Positions 45,301 through 55,119 of a DNA stretch of 64,000 nt are shown here, piece after piece. A model generated the notes under the pieces. That model made no database searches. It was not told the DNA's origin and saw nothing but the letters and a program-made list of their open reading frames with translations. The stretch comes from Chitinophaga polysaccharea (GTDB lineage Bacteria; Bacteroidota; Bacteroidia; Chitinophagales; Chitinophagaceae), in contig NZ_VIWO01000014.1 in assembly GCF_007829335.1 (NCBI RefSeq), positions 47,738 to 111,737 of the forward strand. Reading direction: 5' to 3'. Position 1 is the stretch's first letter; the number at the start of each line of letters is the position of its first letter. The position numbers and the translations under genes are program-made.

Positions 45301-48300
45301 GATAGAATTGATCGATATTAAAGTTGTATTGCCCGTTGGCTGGTGTTACGTCCACATCTGTATAGAAATACATATGTGCGGTACCGTTAGCCAGGTTAGG
45401 CGGCTTAATACCGGAGTAACGTCTTACTGCTATGTTGGTGGGAATAGCAGTACCCGGATTCCAGGTGATTTTTGTAACCGTATCCGTACCAAACATAAAT
45501 GTTTGTGTTACCCCCGGCGCCGGTGTGGCAGGGAAGGCGGGTAACACCGGTGGTACAGCTGTTGGCAGGAACTCATAAGCGCCCATATCCGGTACGCCAT
45601 CAGTCAGTTTAACTGGTCTGGCTGCGCCGGTGATATCTTTGTCGTTACCTTCTATCTGCACACCACGACCATGGATGGCCCATACTTCAGGATTGGCAAT
45701 GGCCGGTTGCAGCGTGGTATCATTTACAAAAGCAGGTTTGTAAACAATCGAGTTGATGTCGAGGGTATCTGCGCTGATATAGTCATGCAGGGTAGCATAG
45801 CTGCCGGCAGGTGTTGCCTGTTTTACAAGTACGGTACCTTTTGTATACAGCGTATTGTAATCGCTTTTCAGGTAAAGCGGGTCGGCCACATACATCGCCA
45901 CGCCGCTGGTATCTGATGCGAAGATGTTGTTTTTGATCTTCACATTGCCATAGTTGGTGGAGGTATGACTGAAGTAAGCGGCGTAGTTGTCATCCGTAGT
46001 AACACCGCTGTTCAGTACCGAGTTGTTATAGTAATTGAGATTGGAACTGCTTTCGCTGTAAATGCCATAGGCATTGCTACCACTGGCTTTCACACTGATC
46101 ACGTTGTTGGAAATAGTGGCAGCATCAACCTGGTAAAGTTCCAGTCCGCGTACGTCCCCGGTAATATTTCCTCTTGTAATGATCCGGTTGCCGGATACTA
46201 GTCCTTTTATACCTGCATTGGCGTCTGCATTTTCCAGGTAGATGCCGTGGATGTTTTCACCAGTATTATTGATAGTAACTTTGTTACCGGAAATAATATA
46301 ACCGTTGGTGTTATCTGTATGGATGCCATAAGCATCGGAAGCGAGGTTGCCGCTCATACTCACCTGGTTGCGCTGAATCATCAGGCTGTCGGTATATTCT
46401 GCATAGATGCCGTTTACATACGACTGATCCAGTTTGTTACTGTCCAGTACGAGGCCGGGTGTAACAGCGCTGTAAGCGCCAGACCAATAGATGCCAGTAG
46501 ATCCGTTGCTGATGGTATTGCCACTGATCACGTTACCGGTACCGGTACATTCGTCGCCGTATATACCGCTCACCGTTGTTCCTGTGCTGGTAGTAGCCGG
46601 TAAAGGAATGATACAGGCACTGATGCTGTCGTAAGACGATGTGTTGGTATACACTACGCCTCTTGCATTGGTGGTGCCGGCAGGTTTAATAGTGATCGCT
46701 TTCCAGGTAACGTAGTCTACGCTATCCAGCTTCAGCACATAGTTCAGTGCGCTGGTACCGGTGTAGGTAAGCGTTACTGCAGTAGCATTGCCGGTTTCGC
46801 TGCTAAAGGTAACCCTGTTCACCGCAGACGCACCAGGGATATGATGCATGGTAATTTGCTCGGTGTAGATACCTGCTTTTGCGAGGAAGGTAACAGGACC
46901 GGCTATACCGCATTCCAGCTTGGAAACAGCGCTGCTGAACGACTGGAAGTTGGTAGCACTGGTGGGCAACGCTGGGTTAATGGTATATACGCCAGCCAGC
47001 AATGGCGGATTCAGGTTAGCCTTTACCGTGGTGGAATAGGCAGTGTCTGTCCCTCCGCATATAATCCGGCAGCGATAGTAGTTTTCGATACCTATGGTGG
47101 TATTAAATACGCTTACGTATTGCGTATCGCTGGCATTTACCCATGGACCGGCAGCAGAAGCGGAACGTTGCCACTGATAGGTTTGGGTACCTCCGGTGCT
47201 ATTGCCCGTCAGGTCCAGTTTAATGCCGGTGCCCATACATACCGGGGTAAGCGGGAACACCGTTGAAGTACCCGGTACAACCGGTTTACTGCAGTTAGGC
47301 ACGCTTATTTCATAAGCGCCCATATCTGGTTTGGTAGTACTTCTGGTTGTACCCCGGATATCTGTGGTAATGCCTACTGGTTTACCGGTGTTGTCGAGGG
47401 GAGATATTACCGGGGCAAAGTTACCGGCAACAGGATCTGCAAATACAGGCGGAACAGCTAATGAGTTGCTATCCAGTTTGGTGCCGGTTGTCCATGCTGC
47501 GAGGGTAACATAGTTGGAACCTGCTGCGCCGGTGTAGGCAGTATTGAAATCACTTTTTACAAAGATGTCATTGTAGTTGGATGTGATCACAGTGCTGGCA
47601 GCAATGCTCACACCTGTTCTGCTGCCTTTACCAGCTCTGCTGATGTCGAGTATATTGTCGAAGAACTGTATACCGGTAGCCGTACCTGACTGGTATAAGC
47701 CCGTGGTGGTACTGGAAGACGTATTTTGACTATCGTTCAGCACAATGGTGTTGTGATAGTAGTAAATGTAATCGGCACTGTAGTTGGAGAAACCATACTG
47801 TGTACCTTGTCCGCGGAAATCATATACCACGTTGTTGAAAACTTTGGCAGGATTGGTAGCGGTGGCATCTGCATACGAAAACTCGAGCCCGTATACAGAA
47901 GAAGTGGAAGCAGGTGAACCACCGAGCATGTTGTGGATGCGGTTATTGCTGACCACTACATCTGCCGATTTATTTTCTACGCCGATACCGTATACAGAAT
48001 AGCTGTTATTGGTACGTGCTGGCCTGGAAATATCGTTGTGGTCTACCAGGGTGTTGGTAGTATAGCTTACAGAGATACCTGTTTCATAAAACTCTTTGAT
48101 GGTATTGTAGCTGATGCTGTTGCGGGTAGCTGGTGCGGCCGTTTCAGCATAGATCGTGATGCCATAGTATCCACCGGTGATAGTATTTTTTGAGAAGATA
48201 TTACCATCACAACCATTATTGGTACCGCTGTTAGGGCTGGATTCACTGCCATTTACCACGATGCCTGCGTATTCGTAGTAGGTGCCTTCGATATCTGTCA

Positions 48301-51300
48301 GGATCGTACAACGGGTGATTTTGTTGCTGTCTGCGTTGTTAAGCAGTTGTACGCCATATCCATAGTCGCCGTTGGTAGCGTCTATAACAAGACTGTCGAA
48401 CACGATATGATCGGCGCTACGCAGTTTGATGACTGCTCTTTCATTGCCGTCGGCAGGCGCAAATTTTATCGTATTGCCGTTACCATTGAAGGTAATAGTA
48501 TTGATTGCAGAGGTACCCGCAATAGAGTCCAGTACCAGTTGTTCGAGGTAAGGACCGGAAGCTGGCGCTACATTCAATACAACCGGCCCCTGAATACCGC
48601 ATTCCATTGCCGCTTTAGCCGCGTTGAAGCTGATAAAATTGGTGGCGCTGGCGGGGATGTTTTTATTAATGGTGTAAGATCCCGCCGGGAAAGCCTGGTT
48701 TACGGTGAGGAGAATGGGCTGTGAGTAAGCTGTGTTGCCACTGCAGGTAACGGCTACCCGATACCAGGAGGTGGTAACAGCTGTAATCACCGTATCCGGG
48801 TTGGTCAGCAAACCGCCTACCGGTGTATAAGTACCGGTAGCCGTGGCAGATTTTTGCCATTGGTAGGTTTGTCCCAGCCCGATGGTATTATCTGTCAGCG
48901 TTAAGGCTACTTTTCTGTTCACACAAATCACAGAAGGGCTCACCTGTGCATTACCGCCCAGAGGTGGCGTTACGCAGGGGCCTGGTGTAAATTCATATGC
49001 ACCAATGTCCGGTGTGGTAGTGCTTCTGGTGGCATTGTTAATATCCACGGTGATATTTACCGGGGTGCCCTTATTGTCAATAGAGGCGTTGGCAGGTTGA
49101 TAATTGCCGCTGCTAACGGATACAAACAGTGGATTGGAACTTACGGAGTTGCTGTCCTGTTTGGACGCAGTTTGCCAATCAAGCAGGCTGGCGTTGTTGG
49201 CGCCATAGTAGCCGACGTTATTGGTGCCGCCGGCCGCTGCCAGGTAATAGTCGTTCCTGTTGGCATGGATGGTGCCGTTGGTGGCAGCGAAGTAAACACA
49301 ATATTTATTGCCGCCACCGGTGCGTGTTACCGAGATGAGATTGTTTACAAATTCAACACCATCTGCTTTGGAAGTCTGGTAAAATCCGCGGGAGGTATAA
49401 GTCGAAGAGGTAGTAGACGCGCCATCCAGTGCAATGGTATTGTGATAATACCAAACGTTGTCTGAGCCTGAGTTATAGATGCCATATACATCTCCTTTAC
49501 CTGTGAAATTATGCAACAGGTTATTGCTTACCACATTCTCCAATTGGGAGAGTGCATCGGTGCTGGAGAAGTAGATGCCATAGGCGGTGCTGGTACTACT
49601 GGGGGCGCCTCCAAAGGGGTTACGGACAATGTTACGCGTAATGTTTGCCTTCGTACTCAGATCCGTAAAATAGATACCATAAAACGAAGTAACATTGCTT
49701 CGTGTAGGTCTGCTGATAATATTGTTTTCAATCAGTGTGTTAAACGAGCCGGTTACATAAATACCATAGCTGTAGAAGTTACTGATCTTATTATTGATGA
49801 TCTTATTGTTACCGTTGGCAAATGTATTGCTGCCGGTTAAGACGATACCGTAGTAACCGCCGTTGATATTGTTATCAGCAAAGGTGTTGAAATCGCATTT
49901 TGCTTCGCCGGTAGACGTGGCGGAAGTGGAATTGCTGATCACGATACCTGCGTTACTGGTAGAACTGGAGGTGGTGTCCAGTAGAAAAGTACAGTTGCGG
50001 ATGTTGTTATAATCCGCATCGCTGGTCAGGTGTACTCCCCATCCGTTGTTGGTGCCGATGGGTTTGATCACGAGATTATTGAAGGTGAAGTAATCTGCGT
50101 CAGAGAGTTTAATGACCGCCGGTGAAGAAGAGGTACCACTGTAGGTCAGCGTATCCCCGTTACCGTTGAAAGTAATAGTATTGGTGGCGGAGGCGCCGGG
50201 AACAGGGGTGATCAGTAGCTGTTCGTTATAAGCGCTGCCGCCTGCCGCTACGTTGAATATAACGGGGCCGTTGATCCCGCATTTGATCGAGTTGTAGGCG
50301 TCATTAAAGGAAGCAAAGTTGGTACCGCCGGTAGGCAATGCCTTATTAATAGTAAAAGTACCGGATACTGCCAGTGGTGATGTTACTATGGCACTGCTGG
50401 AAATGGCGGTGGTATTGGTGGCAGTACAGGTTACTTTACAGCGGTACCAGGTGGTAACTGTTTGTGTGGTTTCCAGTCTGTTGGTGGTATCGTTGGGGAT
50501 ATCTGTCCAGGTGCTGTTATTGGGGGACGACTGCCATTGGTAATGTATCCCCGAGGCGATCGTGGTACCTGATAAGGTAACCACTACCTGCCCGTTCATA
50601 CAAACAGTAGAGGGACTGGCAGAGGCAGTACCGGCGGTAGGTATGCCGGTGCACGCGGCTGCCGGTGTCCAGGAAAATTTAATATCGGGGCGGGTAGTCA
50701 TAGCACCGGTGTTGCTGGTATTGGAGGTGCCGCATAAATAGTTAAGCCCGTCGGTTCTGTAGGTATGCGAGCCGTTAAAGGGAAGTCCTGTTGTAAAAGG
50801 TACTTCAGGGTTGTGGCTGTAGGTAAGGCGCGTATCTGAATCGGGAGCGCCATTACATATTTCCACTACGATATTATCTGATCCATTCCAGAAAAAGCTG
50901 GAAGAGAAAGTCAGGATGTTGATACCAGTTTTGGGCAGGTAGTCCACCGGGCCGTATACCTGGTTGCTGACGGTGACCCAGGTGGTGCTGCTCAGCGTGG
51001 CGTCGCTGGTAACGCCAATTTTGATAGTGTATTGCTCAATAGTATCTGTAGCATTGAGATTGAGTACATTAAATTTCAGACCACTGATCACGCCAGCGGC
51101 CATACCTGCGCTGTGCAGCTCAGATGCGCGGTACAGGAACTGCGCGCGGCTGCCTTCATAGTAATCCTGCAGGGGGCAGGGATATCCCAGGTCTGTATTG
51201 CCGGAAGTACTATTGCCAATACTGATATCTGTTTGTGCCGATAGCCGCGCTACCAGCATTAGCAGTACTCCTATAAGTAATGTTGTTTTATATAGATAAC

Positions 51301-51319
51301 GAACCGTACAATTTCTCAT
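42392..51319 (-). CDS. Giant T9SS type B adhesin with three Ig/beta-helix modules, IgGFc-like domain and PKD domain
   Basis: A 2975-residue secreted protein. After the signal peptide ('TTLLIGVLLMLVARLSAQ') and a ~200-residue N-terminal domain come three tandem modules. Each has an Ig-like part ('YQWQ'), a marker 'TINKxLPxxxTNFxSF...CGIxGPV' (near residues 320, 876 and 1441), a right-handed beta-helix with Asn-rich coils, and the end 'DIGAYEF' or 'DMGAYE'. Next are an IgGFc-binding-like domain (about 2070-2520), a PKD domain (about 2640-2710, 'WKWNFGDS'), an Ig-like part and the type B CTD ('TFTPNNDGKNDVLL', 'IFDQWGEKVF', 'GVINLIR'). The frame is intact over 8.9 kb. It should be displayed at the surface through type IX secretion. 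Beta-helices suggest polysaccharide or surface binding; no lyase residues were identified. Confidence 0.9.
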   Translation of the reverse strand: MRNCTVRYLYKTTLLIGVLLMLVARLSAQTDISIGNSTSGNTDLGYPCPLQDYYEGSRAQFLYRASELHSAGMAAGVISGLKFNVLNLNATDTIEQYTIKIGVTSDATLSSTTWVTVSNQVYGPVDYLPKTGINILTFSSSFFWNGSDNIVVEICNGAPDSDTRLTYSHNPEVPFTTGLPFNGSHTYRTDGLNYLCGTSNTSNTGAMTTRPDIKFSWTPAAACTGIPTAGTASASPSTVCMNGQVVVTLSGTTIASGIHYQWQSSPNNSTWTDIPNDTTNRLETTQTVTTWYRCKVTCTATNTTAISSSAIVTSPLAVSGTFTINKALPTGGTNFASFNDAYNSIKCGINGPVIFNVAAGGSAYNEQLLITPVPGASATNTITFNGNGDTLTYSGTSSSPAVIKLSDADYFTFNNLVIKPIGTNNGWGVHLTSDADYNNIRNCTFLLDTTSSSTSNAGIVISNSTSATSTGEAKCDFNTFADNNINGGYYGIVLTGSNTFANGNNKIINNKISNFYSYGIYVTGSFNTLIENNIISRPTRSNVTSFYGIYFTDLSTKANITRNIVRNPFGGAPSSTSTAYGIYFSSTDALSQLENVVSNNLLHNFTGKGDVYGIYNSGSDNVWYYHNTIALDGASTTSSTYTSRGFYQTSKADGVEFVNNLISVTRTGGGNKYCVYFAATNGTIHANRNDYYLAAAGGTNNVGYYGANNASLLDWQTASKQDSNSVSSNPLFVSVSSGNYQPANASIDNKGTPVNITVDINNATRSTTTPDIGAYEFTPGPCVTPPLGGNAQVSPSVICVNRKVALTLTDNTIGLGQTYQWQKSATATGTYTPVGGLLTNPDTVITAVTTSWYRVAVTCSGNTAYSQPILLTVNQAFPAGSYTINKNIPASATNFISFNAAKAAMECGIQGPVVLNVAPASGPYLEQLVLDSIAGTSAINTITFNGNGNTIKFAPADGNERAVIKLRSADHIVFDSLVIDATNGDYGYGVQLLNNADSNKITRCTILTDIEGTYYEYAGIVVNGSESSPNSGTNNGCDGNIFSKNTITGGYYGITIYAETAAPATRNSISYNTIKEFYETGISVSYTTNTLVDHNDISRPARTNNSYSVYGIGVENKSADVVVSNNRIHNMLGGSPASTSSVYGLEFSYADATATNPAKVFNNVVYDFRGQGTQYGFSNYSADYIYYYHNTIVLNDSQNTSSSTTTGLYQSGTATGIQFFDNILDISRAGKGSRTGVSIAASTVITSNYNDIFVKSDFNTAYTGAAGSNYVTLAAWTTGTKLDSNSLAVPPVFADPVAGNFAPVISPLDNTGKPVGITTDIRGTTRSTTKPDMGAYEISVPNCSKPVVPGTSTVFPLTPVCMGTGIKLDLTGNSTGGTQTYQWQRSASAAGPWVNASDTQYVSVFNTTIGIENYYRCRIICGGTDTAYSTTVKANLNPPLLAGVYTINPALPTSATNFQSFSSAVSKLECGIAGPVTFLAKAGIYTEQITMHHIPGASAVNRVTFSSETGNATAVTLTYTGTSALNYVLKLDSVDYVTWKAITIKPAGTTNARGVVYTNTSSYDSISACIIPLPATTSTGTTVSGIYGDECTGTGNVISGNTISNGSTGIYWSGAYSAVTPGLVLDSNKLDQSYVNGIYAEYTDSLMIQRNQVSMSGNLASDAYGIHTDNTNGYIISGNKVTINNTGENIHGIYLENADANAGIKGLVSGNRIITRGNITGDVRGLELYQVDAATISNNVISVKASGSNAYGIYSESSSNLNYYNNSVLNSGVTTDDNYAAYFSHTSTNYGNVKIKNNIFASDTSGVAMYVADPLYLKSDYNTLYTKGTVLVKQATPAGSYATLHDYISADTLDINSIVYKPAFVNDTTLQPAIANPEVWAIHGRGVQIEGNDKDITGAARPVKLTDGVPDMGAYEFLPTAVPPVLPAFPATPAPGVTQTFMFGTDTVTKITWNPGTAIPTNIAVRRYSGIKPPNLANGTAHMYFYTDVDVTPANGQYNFNIDQFYLDPWQGFIRRQKDIRMGRTDNANTWIVDSLSHVYDIPNVIRDSSLHFLDKFTGLNGGANNTQLLQPADSSNRGTRFWVGYGHHQFFSGDNSQNMVLYLNAQDSANVTVRINGTNWERVYHIPSNKTITTEIIPKNGLNDARLIEEGWSDKGISIESDVPIVAYAHIYGSASSGATMLLPVGTYGYEYATLSSRQNYSNDTYSWFYVIADYDNTKVEITPSVPTLAGKPANTTFTVTLNKGEVYQVLGAMMPGGSSDGYDLSGSRVRSVINEDGKCYPMAVFSGSSRTGIGCGGETGSSGDNLIQQNFPSQAWGKKYLTAPTSNSSGASSFMTNIYRVLVKDPATQVKVNGMVLTGLINNRFYQFESNTADNIEANQPIMVAQYMSSSGSCANTDGGGDPEMIYLSPVEQGIKKVGLYRNTQEAITINYLTLIIPTGGLSSLLIDGSATFDHTYPHPNATGYTVVVKRWPAAPAQCTVTSDSAFTAITYGLGSVESYGYNAGTLVKNLNILPSFNNVMNNSGQNNTYTCAKTPFRFSMLIPVKPTSIAWKFSQVANLAPKTDIVQNNPVPVDSMISNDRKYYRFTVPADYIFSKPGMYDVPILISHPDIESCSNSFESILQIKVIPAPVVNFSVDYTGCLNDGALFKGTAATSNGVAISNWKWNFGDSTLGTAKDTLKHYKYPGIKQVKLSIVAAEGCVGDTTKEVEVYAPAVAQIVKDSMTVCSGTNVILSAKNPEPGVLYNWYDAPVAGNLLFTGSDYTINNIAAGGTYYLETLTHGCPGTVRAKAIVHVLPVLATPVVTVDSIGVNMIRFKWKAIANATSYEVSVDGGTTWTLPSSGREGLVHIISGLQPVQTVKLIVRAKGCEDKESLPAEGKTLPDGIYIPNTFTPNNDGKNDVLLVYGYIIKQMHMTIFDQWGEKVFESNNQTTGWDGQYKGKALPSGVYIYVCHLTLTDGSKTEKKGVINLIR

Positions 51320-51349
51320 ATGAGGCTATTTTGAATTTGGTTGTTGCAA

Positions 51350-52651
51350 TTAGAAAGTCCGCCAGTTGATCCACGATTTGCCATCCCTGGCATTGACCAT
51401 ATCAAAGGTGGATGTGCCGGTTTGTACCAGGTAGAAGCCTTGCGGGTCAGCCATCAGTGCTCTTGTTTTTTGCACAGCAGTAACATAGTTGGCTGGGTCT
51501 CCATAAAAACCGTTGTCATTGAAAATGATCCGTCCGTCTGTGGTAAAAGAGGGAGCGCTGTAACCCGGGCCAAATTCGATACTATTCTTACCATCGTCTT
51601 GCTTTATCACAAACCCGAGGAGATCCAGTGAGGTACCAGGGCCATTGATCTGCGGGTAGTAGGTGAGAAAGGCGTAGTTGGGTAAGTCGGTGATATGGCA
51701 GGCGTCATCTTTACCATCCGCATGAAACCCGCTGGCTGTTATCCAGTACTTTTCATTTTGTATGGCATACTGGTACCACCGTTGGGCTGCTGCTGGATCA
51801 ATAACCAGTGGTGTGGCCGTGTTGGTGATGGTAGCCGGCTTACCGTTAATAGTAAAGGCGATAGCGCCGTTTTCCCATTTTACCTGTTCCAGGCTGCTGA
51901 TGGTAATGTTATTGGCTTTAAATGCAGGGATAAGGGTAATGCCTGTTGGCGTATAGGTGTAACCGGTAGTTACTTGTTGCGGCTTTCCATCTTCTGTCCA
52001 GGTAAAGGTGATCCAGTGCAGGTATTGGTTAATGCTTACATCATAGTCGCCAGAGCTGGTAGATAGCCGATGAAAGTAGGTGAGCAGTGCACCAATGCTA
52101 TCGATCGACCGGTTGATTTTATGCTGCAGGTAGTTTTCCTGGTCCTGTTGCGTAGCCTTGATCAATACAGCTTTGCTGCGATGGAAGCGGCCGGTGAGCC
52201 AAACGGAATCGCCTTGTGCGCCGTTGATGGAAAATTCAAAATCGGAGCCCAGGCCATTGCCATATACGCCGCCGTTGTGGCTGGCGTCAGGGTCACAGAG
52301 TACGTGCAAATAAGAATAGGTATCGAATAGCAGGGACGGCTGTTGTAATGCTTTCAATCGCCAGCTGCTTTCATGTATGTTGTTGGTACTGGCAGCATCG
52401 AAGTCGGAAAACATTTGTACCCGGTTGGCATCGGAGAAACTGAAATAGAAGCTGTATACGCTTCCGGGAACGCCTGCCGGGTATACCAGTGCCCTCCAGC
52501 CATACGGGGCGCCGGTGAGCACTTGCTGGTAATGCGACAACGTATCATTGATACGTTGGTCCGGTGATTTATCAAAAACGGGATCTGTTTCCTTTTTACA
52601 GGAGGCGATACCGGCCAGGATGAATAATAAAAAGATCAGGTTGTTTCTCAT
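51350..52651 (-). CDS. DUF4302 domain-containing lipoprotein
   Basis: A 433-residue lipoprotein: 'FLLFILAGIASCKKE' with lipobox Cys at 18. The DUF4302 pattern is seen: 'QRINDTLSHYQQVLTGAPYG', 'WRALVYPAG', 'FDTYSYLHVLCDPDASHNGG' and 'GSDFEFSI'. DUF4302 proteins are encoded with SusC, SusD and an HExxH metallohydrolase lipoprotein in Bacteroidota; the substrate of such loci is not known. It starts 33 bases after the metallohydrolase and ends 30 bases before the giant adhesin. Confidence 0.9.
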   Translation of the reverse strand: MRNNLIFLLFILAGIASCKKETDPVFDKSPDQRINDTLSHYQQVLTGAPYGWRALVYPAGVPGSVYSFYFSFSDANRVQMFSDFDAASTNNIHESSWRLKALQQPSLLFDTYSYLHVLCDPDASHNGGVYGNGLGSDFEFSINGAQGDSVWLTGRFHRSKAVLIKATQQDQENYLQHKINRSIDSIGALLTYFHRLSTSSGDYDVSINQYLHWITFTWTEDGKPQQVTTGYTYTPTGITLIPAFKANNITISSLEQVKWENGAIAFTINGKPATITNTATPLVIDPAAAQRWYQYAIQNEKYWITASGFHADGKDDACHITDLPNYAFLTYYPQINGPGTSLDLLGFVIKQDDGKNSIEFGPGYSAPSFTTDGRIIFNDNGFYGDPANYVTAVQKTRALMADPQGFYLVQTGTSTFDMVNARDGKSWINWRTF

Positions 52652-52684
52652 ACTGTTATTTTTACTCTCTGTGGAGCGTTGCTT

Positions 52685-53584
52685 TTAATAGAGTAACTGA
52701 TTGATTTCTCTTCGCGTGCGTGTTTGGAGACTGTAGAAGTCGATATGCCATACAATGGAGAAATAGCTGACCACGAGGGCTTCCTTTTGCCGCAGCCGTG
52801 ACTGGGCCTCGGCTTTGGATACGCCATTGATGCTGGTGCCGTCGGGGATACTATTAACCATGGCGTCAAATCCAGCTTTTCCTTCTACCAGCATAGTGGA
52901 TACCATCTCTACAAAATCTTCGTCAAAGCTGGCCATGGAGTACGGTGTTACAAAACCATCGCGGCGGGCCTCCTCGTCCGAAATGTTATTCCAGTTGCCG
53001 GTGTAGAATCCTGCGCAGATACGTTTAAACGCAACGGGATACATTACGGTCTGATGCAGGATATGGCCAAACTCATGCTCTATTACATGGAACATTTGTT
53101 TTACGTTGGAAGAATCGGAAGGCCGGTATCCTTCCATTCCTTTTGTCAGAAAATCGTTGACGAGGTATAGCACTACTTTTCGGCCGCCTTCTGCTGTCCC
53201 GAGGGTAATGGTGCCGTTTTCGTTCCAGCTGGCGCTTCCGGACAGGATAAAATACTTCGGGCAGTATTTTTTGAAGAAAATAGCCCCGGCCTCACTGATA
53301 TAGGTATTCATCCATACTTTTTGAATGGCCGACATTACGGGTATTATCTTTTCTTCTTTAGGCGGTACCAGTGTCTTGTTCAGTTCAAATTCGAACTGGT
53401 CCCATTTATATTTTACCGCAATATTGAACGGCACCGTCAGGGTATCGTGCAACCATTTATCCAATGGTGAGTTCACCCAGGTATCGCCGCCAAGGCCGGG
53501 AATATTTTCCACGTTGCCCGGGTCATCTTTCTTGCTGCAGGCTAACAGCAAGCATAGGGGGATGATGAGTAATAATGCTTTCAT
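52685..53584 (-). CDS. Substrate-import-associated zinc metallohydrolase lipoprotein
   Basis: A 299-residue lipoprotein: signal 'LLLIIPLCLLLAC' with Cys16. The metal motif is 'VIEHEFGHILHQTV' (His170, Glu171, His174), with a likely third ligand in the region 'ASFDEDFVEMVSTML'. This is the TIGR04549-type family (HExxH lipoprotein linked to TonB-dependent import). It probably trims a protein or peptide substrate at the outer face before uptake by the SusCD pair upstream. Spacing in the operon is 37 and 33 bases. Confidence 0.92.
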   Translation of the reverse strand: MKALLLIIPLCLLLACSKKDDPGNVENIPGLGGDTWVNSPLDKWLHDTLTVPFNIAVKYKWDQFEFELNKTLVPPKEEKIIPVMSAIQKVWMNTYISEAGAIFFKKYCPKYFILSGSASWNENGTITLGTAEGGRKVVLYLVNDFLTKGMEGYRPSDSSNVKQMFHVIEHEFGHILHQTVMYPVAFKRICAGFYTGNWNNISDEEARRDGFVTPYSMASFDEDFVEMVSTMLVEGKAGFDAMVNSIPDGTSINGVSKAEAQSRLRQKEALVVSYFSIVWHIDFYSLQTRTRREINQLLY

Positions 53585-53621
53585 TTTGTTGATGTATTAG
53601 TGTTGGTAGTATCGCTTGTTA

Positions 53622-55109
53622 TTATCTTGGGTTTAATGCTATTCCGGAGGTGGTGGCAGCCGCCGGGATCTGGAACAGGCGGCGGTTATCGTCGGCTTTC
53701 AGTTCCAGTATTTGTCCTTCCCTGGTAGTGTGTATCACCGGCATTTTGTAGCGTTGCAGGTCAAACCAGCGTTGTCCTTCCTGTATATATTCTGCCCGCT
53801 TGAAATCCAGGATGGTGCGGATACAGGCGCTTCTGGCATCGGTGATGCCGTAGAATTGCTGCATGGCCGACAGCGTGATGGTATGTTGCGCGGCGTTGTA
53901 ATTCCGGATACGTTTGCTGGCAAACAGGTTGAGATCCGCCAGCACGGCGCTGGTGTTGTTAAGCCAGGCATTGGCTTCTGCGCGGTTAAACAATACTTCT
54001 TCCGTGGTGAACAACGGGGTCATCACATAGGGCTGTCCGATGGTGGCGTTCACGGAATTTTTCACGAAGTATTCCGATAATTTAGGCACAAAATAATCCT
54101 GGGAGCCATAGTAGTATAATGGGTACGCCCACACGCCACCGGTTACATTACGGCCCAGTATCTCCGCCTCATGTACATAGTCGAGATCATACCGCAGCCG
54201 GCCGGCATTGCGGCCCCAGAGGGAGGGGGCTTCTGCAATCAACAGGTTGGCTTTTTCGTTGGCGTTGGCGTAGAGGTCGAAGATCTGTGCGGGCGACATG
54301 TTGCCGTAAGTGCTATTCCACCGACGCATGTTGTTGGCTACATCGTTATTGGAAAAGGTATGGTCTGCATAGGCTATCACTTTAGGATAATCTTTCTTAA
54401 AAAGATAAAAACGGCTAGCAAATGCATAGGCGGCGCTCTGGTTAAAATGATAACGGGGAACGCTATACGCATCATCGCTGATCAGCGGCAGGCCGGATAG
54501 CAGGTCTTTTTCCACCATGTCGTATACATAGGCTACCGTTTTACGTTCATACTGTTTGATGACTACGGTTTCGGGTACGGTTACATAGGGGATACCGGGA
54601 TCCTTGGCGGCGGTGGCAGCATCGTAGCTTTTGGCAAAGATATTTACCAGCATAAAATGCGCGTAAGCCCTCGCCAGCAGAGCTTCACCTCGCTGACGGG
54701 TATAAGCGGCGGGATCTGCTGCTTTTTCACATGCTGCCAGCGCCTGGTTGGCGGCGGCGATAGCAGTGTAGCAGGCTTTCCAATAAGCCTCGGGTGAGTC
54801 TTCCTCGATCCACTGGATATCATTAAATACATAAGCATCCTGGTTGGGGCGGTAGTATACGCCTACGCCTTTGTCACCTACATTGTCAGACATCGCCTCG
54901 CACATTGTAGTATAGCTGGCCTGCGGGTATGCAGTACCCAGTAGCTTGCTTACTTTGGCAGGTGTGCTGAGATCTGTCCAGGTGCTGTCAGGCACCTGCT
55001 CCAGGTATTTTTTACATCCGCCGGCGATAAGTGTGGTGAGCGCAAATATGCCGATAAGGGCGGGCTTTATTTTTCGTTGCGTTGTGGACGTTATATAGCA
55101 GGTTGACAT
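53622..55109 (-). CDS. RagB/SusD family nutrient uptake lipoprotein
   Basis: A 495-residue SusD-like protein with lipobox 'TLIAGGCKKYLEQVP' and the family's N-terminal TPR region ('YWKACYTAIAAANQALAACE', 'RQRGEALLARAYAHFMLVNI'). The C-terminal signature is 'KRAEYIQEGQRWFDLQRYK'. It forms the lid on the SusC channel and binds the ligand. It starts 10 bases after the SusC stop. The frame runs seven codons upstream of the chosen ATG. Confidence 0.95.
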   Translation of the reverse strand: MSTCYITSTTQRKIKPALIGIFALTTLIAGGCKKYLEQVPDSTWTDLSTPAKVSKLLGTAYPQASYTTMCEAMSDNVGDKGVGVYYRPNQDAYVFNDIQWIEEDSPEAYWKACYTAIAAANQALAACEKAADPAAYTRQRGEALLARAYAHFMLVNIFAKSYDAATAAKDPGIPYVTVPETVVIKQYERKTVAYVYDMVEKDLLSGLPLISDDAYSVPRYHFNQSAAYAFASRFYLFKKDYPKVIAYADHTFSNNDVANNMRRWNSTYGNMSPAQIFDLYANANEKANLLIAEAPSLWGRNAGRLRYDLDYVHEAEILGRNVTGGVWAYPLYYYGSQDYFVPKLSEYFVKNSVNATIGQPYVMTPLFTTEEVLFNRAEANAWLNNTSAVLADLNLFASKRIRNYNAAQHTITLSAMQQFYGITDARSACIRTILDFKRAEYIQEGQRWFDLQRYKMPVIHTTREGQILELKADDNRRLFQIPAAATTSGIALNPR

Positions 55110-55119
55110 ATATACTTTT

